DNA of 64,000 bases. Source: Pseudomonadota bacterium (GTDB lineage: Bacteria; Pseudomonadota; Gammaproteobacteria; Xanthomonadales; Rhodanobacteraceae). Shown here in pieces: positions 37,402 to 45,178 of this stretch. The position numbers and the translations under genes are program-made. Numbering within the stretch: the first letter of the stretch is position 1; each line of letters begins with the position of its first letter. Where the stretch lies: NCBI GenBank assembly GCA_021827205.1, contig JAKAWV010000009.1, positions 1-64,000 of the forward strand. Direction: 5' to 3'. The notes under the pieces were generated by a model, which did no database searches, had not been told where the DNA came from, and worked only from the letters and a program-made list of their open reading frames with translations.

Positions 37402-38420
37402 ACCCCGACCTGCCGCCGCGCATTTCCGTGTGCATCGCCAACTACAACGGCGTGAACGTGCTTGGCGATTGCATCGATTCGGTGCTGGCGCAAACGACGG
37501 ATGCGCCCGTCGAAATCATCGTGCACGACGACGCCTCCACCGATGGCTCGCTGCAACTGCTGCACGAGCGTTATCCGCAAGTCGCGCTCATCGCCAGCAG
37601 TGCCAACGTCGGCTTCTGTATCGCCAACAACCGCATGGTGGCGCAGGCGCAAGGCGAGTTCGTGCTGCTGCTCAACAACGACGCCGCGCTCGCGCCCGAC
37701 GCACTCGCCACCCTGCTGCGCGAAGCCGGTCAGCAGCAACCGCAAGGCATTCTCGCCCTGCCCCAGTACGACTGGGAAAGCAGCGCACTGGTCGATCGCG
37801 GCTGCCTGCTCGATCCGTTCTACAACCCCGTGCCCAACACCGACCCGCAGCGGCGTGACGTGGCCATGGTCATCGGCGCCTGCCTGTGGATACCGCGCGT
37901 CCTGTGGCACGAACTCGGCGGTTTTCCCGAGTGGTTCGAGTCCATCGGCGAAGACCTGTACCTGTGCTGCCGCGCGCGATTGGCGGGCTACCCGGTGCAA
38001 GTGCCCGCCGCCAGCGGCTACCGCCATCGCCAGGGCGCCAGTTTCGGCGGCAACCGCGCCGATGCTCGCGGGCTATCCACCACGTATCGCCGCCGTCGCC
38101 TGAGCGAGCGCAACAAGACCTTCGCCATGGCCATCTGTACGCCCGGCGCGGCACTCTGGCTGCTGCTGCCGCTGCACTTGCTCGCACTCACCCTGGAGGG
38201 CTTCGTGCTCAGCCTGCTGCGCCGCGATGCACGCCTGTGGCGCGAGGTCTATGCGGGTGTATGGCGGGCTTCGTGGGCGCAGCGAAAGCAACTCCACACG
38301 CAGCGCCACGCCGTTCAGTCGGCGCCGCATCCATTGCCCCGCCGCTATTTCAGCGGTTTTGTCCTACGCCTGCGCAAGCTCGACATGCTGCTGCGCCACG
38401 GTGCGCCGGACATCCGCTGA
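37377..38420 (+). CDS. Glycosyltransferase family 2
   Basis: A 347-aa GT-A transferase with VCIANYNGVN, HDDAST and LLNNDA (DxD equivalent), GEDLYLCCRARLAGY as the acceptor-side catalytic region, and one C-terminal hydrophobic stretch (about 258-285) before a basic tail. Such WbbL-like enzymes usually add rhamnose or a related sugar to a lipid-linked chain. It is the last gene of the plus-strand glycan operon. Its last 54 bp occur again, diverged, at 39254-39307 beyond the toxin-antitoxin module. Confidence 0.86.
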   Translation: MAQRGPALNPDLPPRISVCIANYNGVNVLGDCIDSVLAQTTDAPVEIIVHDDASTDGSLQLLHERYPQVALIASSANVGFCIANNRMVAQAQGEFVLLLNNDAALAPDALATLLREAGQQQPQGILALPQYDWESSALVDRGCLLDPFYNPVPNTDPQRRDVAMVIGACLWIPRVLWHELGGFPEWFESIGEDLYLCCRARLAGYPVQVPAASGYRHRQGASFGGNRADARGLSTTYRRRRLSERNKTFAMAICTPGAALWLLLPLHLLALTLEGFVLSLLRRDARLWREVYAGVWRASWAQRKQLHTQRHAVQSAPHPLPRRYFSGFVLRLRKLDMLLRHGAPDIR

Positions 38421-38427
38421 TGCAGCC

Positions 38428-38862
38428 TCACTCGTCCATGGTTTGCAAAAACGCGGCGGGCGTCAAAATGGGCACACCGTGCCAGGGGTGCAAGACGAGC
38501 AGATCGGCATCGCTGGTCATCAAGGCCACGGCCTGACACGCCAGCGCAAGTGCCAGAAACTTGGCATCCTTGGCGTCTCGACACGCGCCAGAAGCGGTCT
38601 GCTCGCTCGCTGCATCAACTTCTACAAGGCGCGAGTGCCTTGAGATCAAAGCCAAAAAATCCAGCCGGGCTTGCAAAGGCGCGTAGTTGTCGAACTTGGG
38701 GCGCTGCAAAACCTCGCGCAGCTCCTCCAAGGTGGCAACGCAAGCACAAAGTTCGTAGCTGCTGAGCGCAGTCAGCAGCGCCTGCCGCGGCAGCGAGTCA
38801 GGGCGCAGGAGGGCGCCAATCAGTGTGCTGGTATCGATGACGACCCGTTGCCGGTCGCTCAC
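38428..38862 (-). CDS. PIN-domain toxin (VapC-like)
   Basis: A 144-aa PIN-domain ribonuclease-like protein. Acidic residues of the active site are in VVIDTSTLIGALL (N terminus), ATLEEL (about 45), DAKDAKFLALA (about 97) and TSDADLL (about 115). It belongs to the PIN branch often annotated as putative toxin of COG1569 type. Its start overlaps the stop of the antitoxin gene as ATGA. It is convergent with, and seven bases from, the glycosyltransferase gene. Confidence 0.85.
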   Translation of the reverse strand: MSDRQRVVIDTSTLIGALLRPDSLPRQALLTALSSYELCACVATLEELREVLQRPKFDNYAPLQARLDFLALISRHSRLVEVDAASEQTASGACRDAKDAKFLALALACQAVALMTSDADLLVLHPWHGVPILTPAAFLQTMDE

Positions 38863-39143
38863 CGCGATTTTTTGACCAGGCGCAGCACGTCTTCATCGGT
38901 CAACGACCGCGCGGCGGGTGTGATCTGGGCATCGCTCTTGGCGAATGCGGCCTCGAACTCCGCCACCGCAGCGCTGCGCTTGCGCCGCGCTACCTGCAGC
39001 GCCTGCAAATCCTGCATGTCTTGCGGCGACACGATGAACGCCGCTGCACGCCCGTGCCGGGTGATGACCACCGGCTCGCGCTGCACGGTATCCAGCAACT
39101 GCCCAAAGCGGCTCTGGGCTTCGACCGAAGTGACGGTGATCAT
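38859..39143 (-). CDS. Phd/YefM-type antitoxin
   Basis: A 94-aa protein. The N-terminal Phd/YefM fold is visible as VTSVEAQSRFGQLLDTVQREPVVITRHGRAAAFIVSP; the tail (KSDAQITPAARSL, ending LRLVKKSR) is the flexible toxin-binding part. It neutralises the adjoining PIN toxin and probably represses the pair. Upstream, TATACT (near 39182) is a good -10 for this gene and lies in the imperfect palindrome GCTAATATGCTCAGTATAGC, a candidate operator. Confidence 0.85.
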   Translation of the reverse strand: MITVTSVEAQSRFGQLLDTVQREPVVITRHGRAAAFIVSPQDMQDLQALQVARRKRSAAVAEFEAAFAKSDAQITPAARSLTDEDVLRLVKKSR

Positions 39144-39253
39144 GGCAAGGCTCCCACATGAATTGGCTAATATGCTCAGTATAGCTATGTTGGGCGGTAT
39201 GGTTGCCTACACGACACGGAGGCCGCGCTGTGATCGTCATGGCATCGGCTTTC

Positions 39254-39307
39254 CGCCTGCGCAAGCTCGACATGCTGCTGCGTCACGGCACGCCGGAAAT
39301 CCGCTGA
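39254..39307 (+). pseudogene. Duplicated 3' end of the family 2 glycosyltransferase gene
   Basis: 54 bp match the end of the gene at 37377-38420 (38367-38420) with four mismatches, including the stop codon; it would read LRKLDMLLRHGTPEIR. Two of the changes are synonymous, so this looks like the remnant of a second, paralogous transferase gene rather than a fresh insertion duplication. Nothing upstream of it matches the transferase. Confidence 0.8.
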
Positions 39308-39393
39308 ATCCGCGGGTCGCTCAGCCTTCATCCACGGATTCTTTCAAACTGAATCCGGCCACTGCGGTTGAAACGGGGCGGTTTCGTCCATAA

Positions 39394-39411
39394 CATACAG
39401 AAATCTGTATG
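39394..39411 (+). promoter_or_regulatory. Candidate vapB operator
   Basis: CATACAGA-AA-TCTGTATG is a perfect inverted repeat 15 bp before the vapB start. Ribbon-helix-helix antitoxins bind such sites to autoregulate their operon. Confidence 0.6.
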
Positions 39412-39425
39412 CTGCTGGCAGGCCG

Positions 39426-39671
39426 ATGAAAACCACACTCAATTTGAAAGATGCCCTGCTGACGCAGGCCAAGACGCTGGCGGCGCAGCAGCGCACCAGT
39501 CTAACGCGCTTGATCGAGGAGGGGCTGCAATTGCGTTTGCGCGAGGATCGGGCTCCGACCAAGGCCAAGGCCATCCGCATCCCGGTCTATCGCGGCAAAG
39601 GCGGGTTGACTCCGGGGCTCGACGGACTGAGCAACAAGGCCCTGCTGGATGCCGCGGACCGTGACGCCTGA
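39426..39671 (+). CDS. vapB: VapB-type antitoxin, ribbon-helix-helix
   Basis: An 81-aa protein starting MKTTLNLKDALLTQAK, a ribbon-helix-helix DNA-binding domain (DUF2191 type), with TSLTRLIEEGLQLRL following. The C-terminal half (VYRGKGGLTPGLDGLSNKALLD) is the toxin-binding tail. Overlaps the PIN toxin gene by 23 bp. A perfect palindrome lies just upstream. Confidence 0.85.
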   Translation: MKTTLNLKDALLTQAKTLAAQQRTSLTRLIEEGLQLRLREDRAPTKAKAIRIPVYRGKGGLTPGLDGLSNKALLDAADRDA

Positions 39672-40098
39672 CGTCAACGTGCTGGTCGCCGCCTCGCGCA
39701 GCGACCATCCGCATTACGACGTGGCCCGGTCCTGGCTCGAGCGGGCAGTCGCCAACGCCACGCATGGGGTCGTGCTGACGCTGCAACCCATGGTGATCGC
39801 AAGCTTCCTGCGGCTGGTGACGCATCCGAAAGTGTTCGTGCAACCGACCCCGATGCTTGATGCCCTGCGCTTCATCGATGCTCTGCTCGCCGCGCCCGGC
39901 GTGCAGCAGTCCACTTTGGGCGGCGAATGGCAGGCGCTGCGCAAACTGTGCGCCGACAAGACCCTCAGCGCCAACGACGTGCCCGATGCCTGGCTGGCGG
40001 CTGCCGTCGTGCATCAGGGCGAGCATCTGGTCAGCTTTGACGCCGACTTCAAACATCTATTGCCGCGCAACCAGTTCACCCGGCTTGCAGCGGCGTGA
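39649..40098 (+). CDS. vapC: VapC-type PIN-domain toxin
   Basis: A 149-aa PIN nuclease. VTPDVNVLVAASRSDHPHY gives the first acidic site; NDVPDAWLAAAVVHQ and SFDADFKHL give the C-terminal acidic residues, and FLRLVTHPKVF is typical of the TIGR00028-like group described first in Mycobacterium. Likely cleaves a specific tRNA or rRNA when free of VapB. Start at 39649 overlaps vapB; a GTG at 39661 is a possible alternative. Confidence 0.87.
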   Translation: MPRTVTPDVNVLVAASRSDHPHYDVARSWLERAVANATHGVVLTLQPMVIASFLRLVTHPKVFVQPTPMLDALRFIDALLAAPGVQQSTLGGEWQALRKLCADKTLSANDVPDAWLAAAVVHQGEHLVSFDADFKHLLPRNQFTRLAAA

Positions 40099-40118
40099 CG
40101 CTGGCGTGATCACGCCGC

Positions 40119-40146
40119 TTGACAAGCGTAGCTTGTGGGCTACACT
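40119..40146 (+). promoter_or_regulatory. Promoter and operator of the third TA module
   Basis: TTGACA (40119-40124), a 16-bp spacer and TACACT (40141-40146) make a strong sigma-70 promoter. The spacer contains the inverted repeat ACAAGC-GTA-GCTTGT (40122-40136), and a 14-bp perfect palindrome GGCGTGATCACGCC lies just upstream (40103-40116). The expected transcription start coincides with the ATG at 40153. Confidence 0.75.
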
Positions 40147-40152
40147 TGCCGC

Positions 40153-40446
40153 ATGCGCGTCGACGAGACAGAAACCTACCGCGAATGGATCAATGCGCTC
40201 AAGGATCGCGCGGGCAGAGCCAGAATCCAGGTTCGTGTGGACCGTTTGATCCACGGAAACCCAGGCCAACATCGCGCCCTGACAGGCGGCGTATCGGAAC
40301 TGAAAATCGACTTTGGGCCTGGATACCGCGTGTACTACACACAGCGAGGATCCCGACTCCTGCTATTGCTTGCTGGCGGAGACAAGTCAACGCAGCAGAG
40401 CGACATCGAGATGGCGATCGATTTGGCCAGGAATTTTCAGGAGTAG
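40153..40446 (+). CDS. RelE/HigB-like toxin (addiction-module killer protein)
   Basis: A 97-aa RelE/ParE-superfamily toxin. YREWINALKDRAGRARIQVRV and GVSELKIDFGPGYRVYYTQ are the conserved segments of the phage-Gp49-like group. It would cut mRNA or otherwise block growth. The ATG at 40153 is chosen: the GTG at 40135 used by the track falls within the promoter spacer. The transcript probably starts at or next to this ATG and would be leaderless. Toxin comes first, antitoxin second. Confidence 0.86.
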   Translation: MRVDETETYREWINALKDRAGRARIQVRVDRLIHGNPGQHRALTGGVSELKIDFGPGYRVYYTQRGSRLLLLLAGGDKSTQQSDIEMAIDLARNFQE

Positions 40447-40452
40447 CACTTC

Positions 40453-40770
40453 ATGCCCAAGACTGTAACGAAGAAACCCATGAAAACCAGAACCATGCCC
40501 TACGATGTTGCGCAACAACTTCGCACCGCCGAAGAAATGGCCGCCTATCTCGATGCCTGGCTGAACGAGGCACCTGATGATGCCGCCGGGATTGCCCGGG
40601 CCCTTGGCGACATCGCGCGTGCAAAAGGAATGACCCAAGTCGCCAAGGATGCCGGGCTCAGTCGCGAAAGTCTGTATCGGGCACTCAGCGCCGACGGCAA
40701 TCCGAGCTTCGCGACCGTACTCAAGGTGGCACGCGCGCTGGGGGTCAAACTTCACGCCGAGGCGGCTTAG
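40453..40770 (+). CDS. HigA-like antidote, helix-turn-helix
   Basis: A 105-aa antitoxin of the putative addiction-module antidote group: AEEMAAYLDAWLNE, then GDIARAKGMTQVAKDAGLSRESLYRALS, an HTH, and GNPSFATVLKVARALGV. It starts six bases after the toxin stop. It should neutralise the toxin and bind the palindromes upstream. Confidence 0.87.
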   Translation: MPKTVTKKPMKTRTMPYDVAQQLRTAEEMAAYLDAWLNEAPDDAAGIARALGDIARAKGMTQVAKDAGLSRESLYRALSADGNPSFATVLKVARALGVKLHAEAA

Positions 40771-40812
40771 GCCGAGCGGCCACTGCGGTTGTTGCTGTAG
40801 ATCGAGCTGGCC

Positions 40813-41733
40813 TCACCCCCGCCACGGCCCCATGCGACCGCGCAGGCCGTCCCAAAGACCGCGCGCGGCCATGCGCAAGGCCGCCAGGCGCTGCTGGCCG
40901 AACACGGTTTGCGTGTAGACAACGCCAACGATGTACCAGCCATTGCGCAACTTCCAGCGCCAACGGATGGATGGCAGGCGGCACAGCGCCACGAAGTTGC
41001 GAATGCGGTAGTAAACGCGCACCGGGCTGTACGCGCTCTCCTGCCGCCAGCCGAAATACCACACCCGCAGCGCGTGCTCGCCCATGCTGTGAAACATCAC
41101 CGCCGCGCCCACGCCGAACAGTGAAAAACCCGCCGCACGGGCGCGGTGACTCCATTCGATGTCCACGTGGTCGATGAAAAAATCCTCGCGCATGGGTCCG
41201 ACTTCGCGCAGCACCGACGCGGGAATCAGGGTGCCGGAAGTGATCAACGTCAATGCCTCGATGGTGGGATGCGTCGCATCGGGTCGCCGGTGGCCGTAGA
41301 AAAACTTGCCCTGCACCTCGGTCTGGAAGGGAAAGGTGATACCGGTATGGCGGTCGGTGTAGGTGGGGCCGACGGCACCAACGCGCCGCCCCGCACGCGT
41401 CAGCGCATCCTGCGCGCGCAGTAATTCGGCCACCATGTCGGGCGCGGGCAGGCTGTCCTGATCGCTCAGCAGCACATGCGTGGCCTCCGCGGCCAAGGCC
41501 GCGTCGATGCCCACGTTCAATGCATGGGCGATACCAAGGTTTTCTCCCAGACGGATCAAGCGCAGCGCATCTTGGGGGAATGCCGCGCACAACGTCTCCA
41601 CGCGCCGGTCGTCCGCTGGTGTGTTGTCCACCACGAGCACCCCCGCGGTTTGCGCAAGCAGCGCATCGAGCAGTGCGCGCAACACCTCGGTGTCGGGTTG
41701 ATACGAAACGACGACTGGAAATACACGTGGCAT
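40813..41733 (-). CDS. Glycosyltransferase family 2, rhamnosyltransferase-like
   Basis: A 306-aa GT-A transferase resembling RfbF-type rhamnosyltransferases. VVVSYQPD opens the nucleotide-binding fold, VDNTPADD and LSDQDS follow (metal site), and the catalytic region is DFFIDHVDIEWSHRA. No membrane helices. It ends the minus-strand half of the glycan locus (flippase - acetyltransferase - this gene), which converges on the toxin-antitoxin island. Eight bases separate it from the acetyltransferase stop. Confidence 0.88.
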   Translation of the reverse strand: MPRVFPVVVSYQPDTEVLRALLDALLAQTAGVLVVDNTPADDRRVETLCAAFPQDALRLIRLGENLGIAHALNVGIDAALAAEATHVLLSDQDSLPAPDMVAELLRAQDALTRAGRRVGAVGPTYTDRHTGITFPFQTEVQGKFFYGHRRPDATHPTIEALTLITSGTLIPASVLREVGPMREDFFIDHVDIEWSHRARAAGFSLFGVGAAVMFHSMGEHALRVWYFGWRQESAYSPVRVYYRIRNFVALCRLPSIRWRWKLRNGWYIVGVVYTQTVFGQQRLAALRMAARGLWDGLRGRMGPWRG

Positions 41734-41741
41734 GGCAATGA

Positions 41742-42359
41742 TTACCTTGAAACCACACGTGCTGGATTGCCGGCGACAACAGCGCCCGACTCAACGCTTT
41801 TTGTAACTACAGCGTTCGCTCCAATTACTGCCCCAACGCCGATGGATACTCCAGGCATGATACAAACGCCATCGCCTATCCAAACCCTTTCTCCGATGGT
41901 GACCCTACCGTGAGAATTCAAGTCGCGCAATGCAGGATGTGTATCTTTGGCTTGTGGCTCATCAAAACCTGGTTTCCCGTGGAAATGATCGGTTATCAGA
42001 ACATTACTGCCAATCAAGACATCGTCCGCAATTTCAATATTGTTGATTGCTGCAATGTGAACGCGGTTCATGAAAATTACGTTGCTGCCGATCACTATTT
42101 GAGGGTTGTATATTATACGCCCATACGCGGAAATCGCTTCTATCCAAAAATCATCGCCAGCTCTAAAATTACGCCCCAAACTGATAAACTTAACGCCCCT
42201 GATTTTGGATTTCCTGCCGATGGAAATATTATCCGAAGCAAAAACTTTGGAGTAAATTGCTGATCTCAATGACTCGGCGAATATCTCCTTGGCGCGTATA
42301 AGAGTCATTAATGCACCATTTTCGGCGCTGAAGCCTCTCAATCGTTTATATATGCCCAT
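41742..42359 (-). CDS. WcaF-like hexapeptide acetyltransferase
   Basis: A 205-aa left-handed beta-helix acetyltransferase. The track ORF (41742-43787) joins it to a shadow frame; the real start is probably the ATG at 42359 (MGIYKRLRGFS). Hexapeptide repeats are clear (IGSNVIFMN, IADDVLIGSNVLI, VTIGERVWIGDGVCIMPG), with DHFH as the catalytic His segment and AGNPARVV at the end. It would O-acetylate a sugar of the surface polysaccharide. The gene is visibly richer in A and T than its neighbours, which suggests recent acquisition. Confidence 0.88.
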   Translation of the reverse strand: MGIYKRLRGFSAENGALMTLIRAKEIFAESLRSAIYSKVFASDNISIGRKSKIRGVKFISLGRNFRAGDDFWIEAISAYGRIIYNPQIVIGSNVIFMNRVHIAAINNIEIADDVLIGSNVLITDHFHGKPGFDEPQAKDTHPALRDLNSHGRVTIGERVWIGDGVCIMPGVSIGVGAVIGANAVVTKSVESGAVVAGNPARVVSR

Positions 42360-42364
42360 ATGAC

Positions 42365-43816
42365 TCAGCCAGTTCCAGACTTGCGAAAAACAACTAATAA
42401 AACGCGTAGAAATGTAGCGGCGGAATAAATAACAACTAGGCACACTAGCGCAATTTGCACTATTCCGTGAAGTACATAAATTGCAAATAATAGAATTGTC
42501 GTCGCCAGGCACAGCAACCCCGCGCCTCTCGCCAGCACCGCGCGCTGTGGGCGATGCAGCCACCACGCGGTGAAGTACAGCAGCGCGGTATCCAGTGCCA
42601 CGCGCAGCGTCCACGCCAGCGCTGCACCGGTGATGCCGAACCAGTGCACGCCAGCGACCAGCAGCGCAGCGAACACCGGCAATTCCAGCAGGTGCAGTTT
42701 GGCGGTCAGGTCCGAACGGCCATGCGCTTGCAGCAGGGCATAGGGCAGATGTGCTGCGCTGTTGAGGAAAATGCCGATCAGCAGCAGTTGCAGCACGGGG
42801 GCGGCGGGACCTGCGAAATGCACGTTCAGCCACAAGGCCAGCAGGGGGTGTGCGAATACCGCCACCACGAGCACCGCCGGCAACACCAGCACGACCACGG
42901 CGCGCATGGCCAGCGCCAGCAGCCGAGCAGAGTCGTCGGACCGTGCCTGTGTTTCCGCCAGCGCCGGGAACAACGCGTTCATCGCGGTTTGCGGCAGCGA
43001 CGTGGCGCGAAACGAGGTATCGAACGGCACCGTGTAATACGCCACCATCGCCGGCGGAAACAGACTGGCCAGATAAAAACGGTCGGCGTAGACCATCAGC
43101 GGGCCGATCAGGTTGCTCACCGACAGCCAGCCGCCGAAGTGCAACGCATGGCGCAGGTCCGCGCGGCTGGACGTTACGCCCGGCTCGCGCGGCAACAGGC
43201 GGTGCAATTGCGTGAGCCACAGCAGCATCCACACCACGCGCGTGACGGCCAGCGCCGCGATTACCCAGCCCACATCGGGGCGAATCAGCGCCACCAGTAC
43301 CGGCAGGCCGAACTGCAGCACGCTCATCGGCATGCGCCACAGGCTGAGCAGGCGGAATTGCTGCAAGCCTTCCAGCGTGCCCATGGCCCCGGTGGCGGCC
43401 AGCGCGAACGGAATGGACAGCGCCAGCGCGCGCAAACCGAAGATGGTTTCGCGCGCCATCTCGCCACTGAGCGAAAACAGCCGGTCCACCAGGAACGGCG
43501 CCGCCCACCACAGCGCGACCAGCCAAAACACGCCAAAGCCCGCGAGTAGACCGATGACGCGCCACACCAGCGCCGCCATCTGGGCACGCGAGCGCCCCAT
43601 TCCCAGGCTGCTGGAGACGGTTTGCGTGAGCGCACGGCTGAGGCCCAGATCGAACAGCCCGGAAAATCCGATCAACCCCAGCGCCAGGGTGAACACGCCC
43701 AGCCGCGCCGCGCCCAGCGCGTGCAGCAGGATGGGCAACGCCACCAGCCCCACGCCCAGCGACACCAGTTGCCCGCCGACGTTCCACAGGGCGTTATGGG
43801 CGACCTTGCGGCTCAT
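42365..43816 (-). CDS. Wzx-like oligosaccharide flippase
   Basis: A 483-aa polysaccharide-transporter family protein with about twelve to fourteen membrane helices, starting at the ATG at 43816 (MSRKVAHNALWNVGGQLVSLG); the track start lies 141 bases upstream. It flips lipid-linked repeat units across the inner membrane. Its last roughly 40 codons (42365-42500) become AT-rich like the adjoining acetyltransferase, while the rest is GC-rich, so a recombination border may run through its 3' end. Confidence 0.87.
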   Translation of the reverse strand: MSRKVAHNALWNVGGQLVSLGVGLVALPILLHALGAARLGVFTLALGLIGFSGLFDLGLSRALTQTVSSSLGMGRSRAQMAALVWRVIGLLAGFGVFWLVALWWAAPFLVDRLFSLSGEMARETIFGLRALALSIPFALAATGAMGTLEGLQQFRLLSLWRMPMSVLQFGLPVLVALIRPDVGWVIAALAVTRVVWMLLWLTQLHRLLPREPGVTSSRADLRHALHFGGWLSVSNLIGPLMVYADRFYLASLFPPAMVAYYTVPFDTSFRATSLPQTAMNALFPALAETQARSDDSARLLALAMRAVVVLVLPAVLVVAVFAHPLLALWLNVHFAGPAAPVLQLLLIGIFLNSAAHLPYALLQAHGRSDLTAKLHLLELPVFAALLVAGVHWFGITGAALAWTLRVALDTALLYFTAWWLHRPQRAVLARGAGLLCLATTILLFAIYVLHGIVQIALVCLVVIYSAATFLRVLLVVFRKSGTG

Positions 43817-43853
43817 GGCCTGGAGACGTCGGTGGCGTGCTGTGCCACCCGGT

Positions 43854-44330
43854 TTACGCCCAACCCCGGCGCCCAGCCTCGTCAAGGAGACGCTGGGCCG
43901 TTTCAAGCAGCACCGGGACATAACGATGCCCAGCTTGGAGATTGCCGGCCAGCACATGCAGATCGTCGACGTATTCGTGAATCATCTGGTTGCGCAAGCG
44001 GCGTGCTTCGATCCATGCGTCTGCGGATATGACCCAGCCCAGGCGCTCTGCGCGGTCCAGGTTGTCGATCACTGCCCCGACGGGCTCCTGCAAGGCTTGC
44101 AGCAGCGCCGGCACGAGCTTGTCGCCCAACGTGTCCTGCAGGCGTGCAAAGCGTGCCACGAATGCATCCATCTGCTCTGCCTGCGCAGGATCGCTATCCA
44201 TCGACTGCAGGCGCTCCGGCGTCAGCGGCGAGGCAAAAAGCCGCTCGTCGGTGGCGCGCAGGTGCAGGGACTCGCGTTGCACGATTTTCACCAGGAATCG
44301 CAGGCGTTCCAGATTGCCGGGCACATTCAC
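43854..44330 (-). CDS. HEPN-domain protein (HepT-like toxin)
   Basis: A 158-aa all-helical protein with the HEPN RNase motif Rx4-6H in ARRLRNQMIHEY (about residues 110-121). It pairs with the nucleotidyltransferase gene just upstream (ATGA overlap), giving the HEPN/MNT arrangement in which the MNT protein modifies and silences the HEPN RNase. It is slightly longer than minimal HepT. Located between the flippase and the vapBC-like pair. Confidence 0.82.
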   Translation of the reverse strand: MNVPGNLERLRFLVKIVQRESLHLRATDERLFASPLTPERLQSMDSDPAQAEQMDAFVARFARLQDTLGDKLVPALLQALQEPVGAVIDNLDRAERLGWVISADAWIEARRLRNQMIHEYVDDLHVLAGNLQAGHRYVPVLLETAQRLLDEAGRRGWA

Positions 44331-44626
44331 AGCAGCACCCCTTCGCGCCGAGCGACCTCATGGATCGATTGCGTGCGCAGGTTGGGCGCAGCCAGCAGCA
44401 CGTCGACCTTGCGCCCGTTCATCGCGCGGCTCACGCGCACTGAAAACCTTGCACTGGCCACGCCAGGCTCGGCCACCGGCGCATCAAGCTCGACCAGCAG
44501 ATCCACGTCGCCGCCGCGCGCGGCGTCATCCACGCGCGAACCGAACAGCCGTACCCGCACGTCGGCGCCGAATTGCTCGGCGGCCAGTTGCTTGATCGCG
44601 GCGACGTGTTGCGGGTTCAGGCGCAT
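44327..44626 (-). CDS. MNT-domain nucleotidyltransferase antitoxin
   Basis: A 99-aa minimal nucleotidyltransferase. RVRLFGSRVDDAARGGDVDLLVE contains the GSx10DxD active site. Start is probably the ATG at 44626 (MRLNPQHV) rather than 44659. As partner of the HEPN gene it likely transfers nucleotides to the toxin to inactivate it, as shown for MntA/HepT systems. Confidence 0.83.
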   Translation of the reverse strand: MRLNPQHVAAIKQLAAEQFGADVRVRLFGSRVDDAARGGDVDLLVELDAPVAEPGVASARFSVRVSRAMNGRKVDVLLAAPNLRTQSIHEVARREGVLL

Positions 44627-44791
44627 CGGAATCCGATCGGTGGGGCGAGCAGCGCGCAAGTCAATTCGGCAGGGCGCCGCCGCAAGCGTAATGTGTCACC
44701 CGGCGCGGAGCCACCAACTCGCTCCGTGGCCAGGGTGAAAGATCGCCTTGCCTGCTCTCATGCATCTTCCGGCGCGATCAGCCGCAGCGTT

Positions 44792-45178
44792 CTATGCCAG
44801 AACCTCGATCCCGAATTCGGGCATGACGGCATCGACGCTGATGAGCGGCACGCGCTCGACGCTGGCTTGTGCTGCAAGCAGGCGGTCGAACGGGTCGCGG
44901 TGCGTGATGGCCCAGCTCCCGGCTTTGAGCGCATGCGCGGCGGTGATGGGGAGTTCGCAGACGCCGAGCTCTCCCAGGACGAAGGCGTACTGCTTCAACA
45001 ACTGCGCGGCACCGGGGAGCTTGCCCAGGCGGTGTTTGGTGGCAATTTCGAAGGCCGACGCCGCGCTGGTCAGCAGGGTGTTGTCGGCATTTTCGAGCAT
45101 GTCGCGCAGATGCGGGCGCAGTCGTGCGGGCTCCAGGGCGGCCCAGAGCAGGATGTGCGTGTCGAGCAGCAGCCTCAT
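44792..45178 (-). CDS. PIN-domain toxin (VapC-like), third PIN gene
   Basis: A 128-aa PIN nuclease of the COG3744 type: MRLLLDTHILLWAALEP at the N terminus, SAFEIATKHRLGKL in the middle and HRDPFDRLLAAQA with the C-terminal acidic pair. Start at 45178 overlaps the antitoxin stop (ATGA). It is the downstream gene of its module. Confidence 0.88.
   Translation of the reverse strand: MRLLLDTHILLWAALEPARLRPHLRDMLENADNTLLTSAASAFEIATKHRLGKLPGAAQLLKQYAFVLGELGVCELPITAAHALKAGSWAITHRDPFDRLLAAQASVERVPLISVDAVMPEFGIEVLA

Noticed and set aside
42360-43787. N-terminal two thirds of the 681-aa minus-strand ORF
   Set aside because: Only its last 205 codons are a gene (acetyltransferase); the rest is an out-of-frame reading of the flippase.
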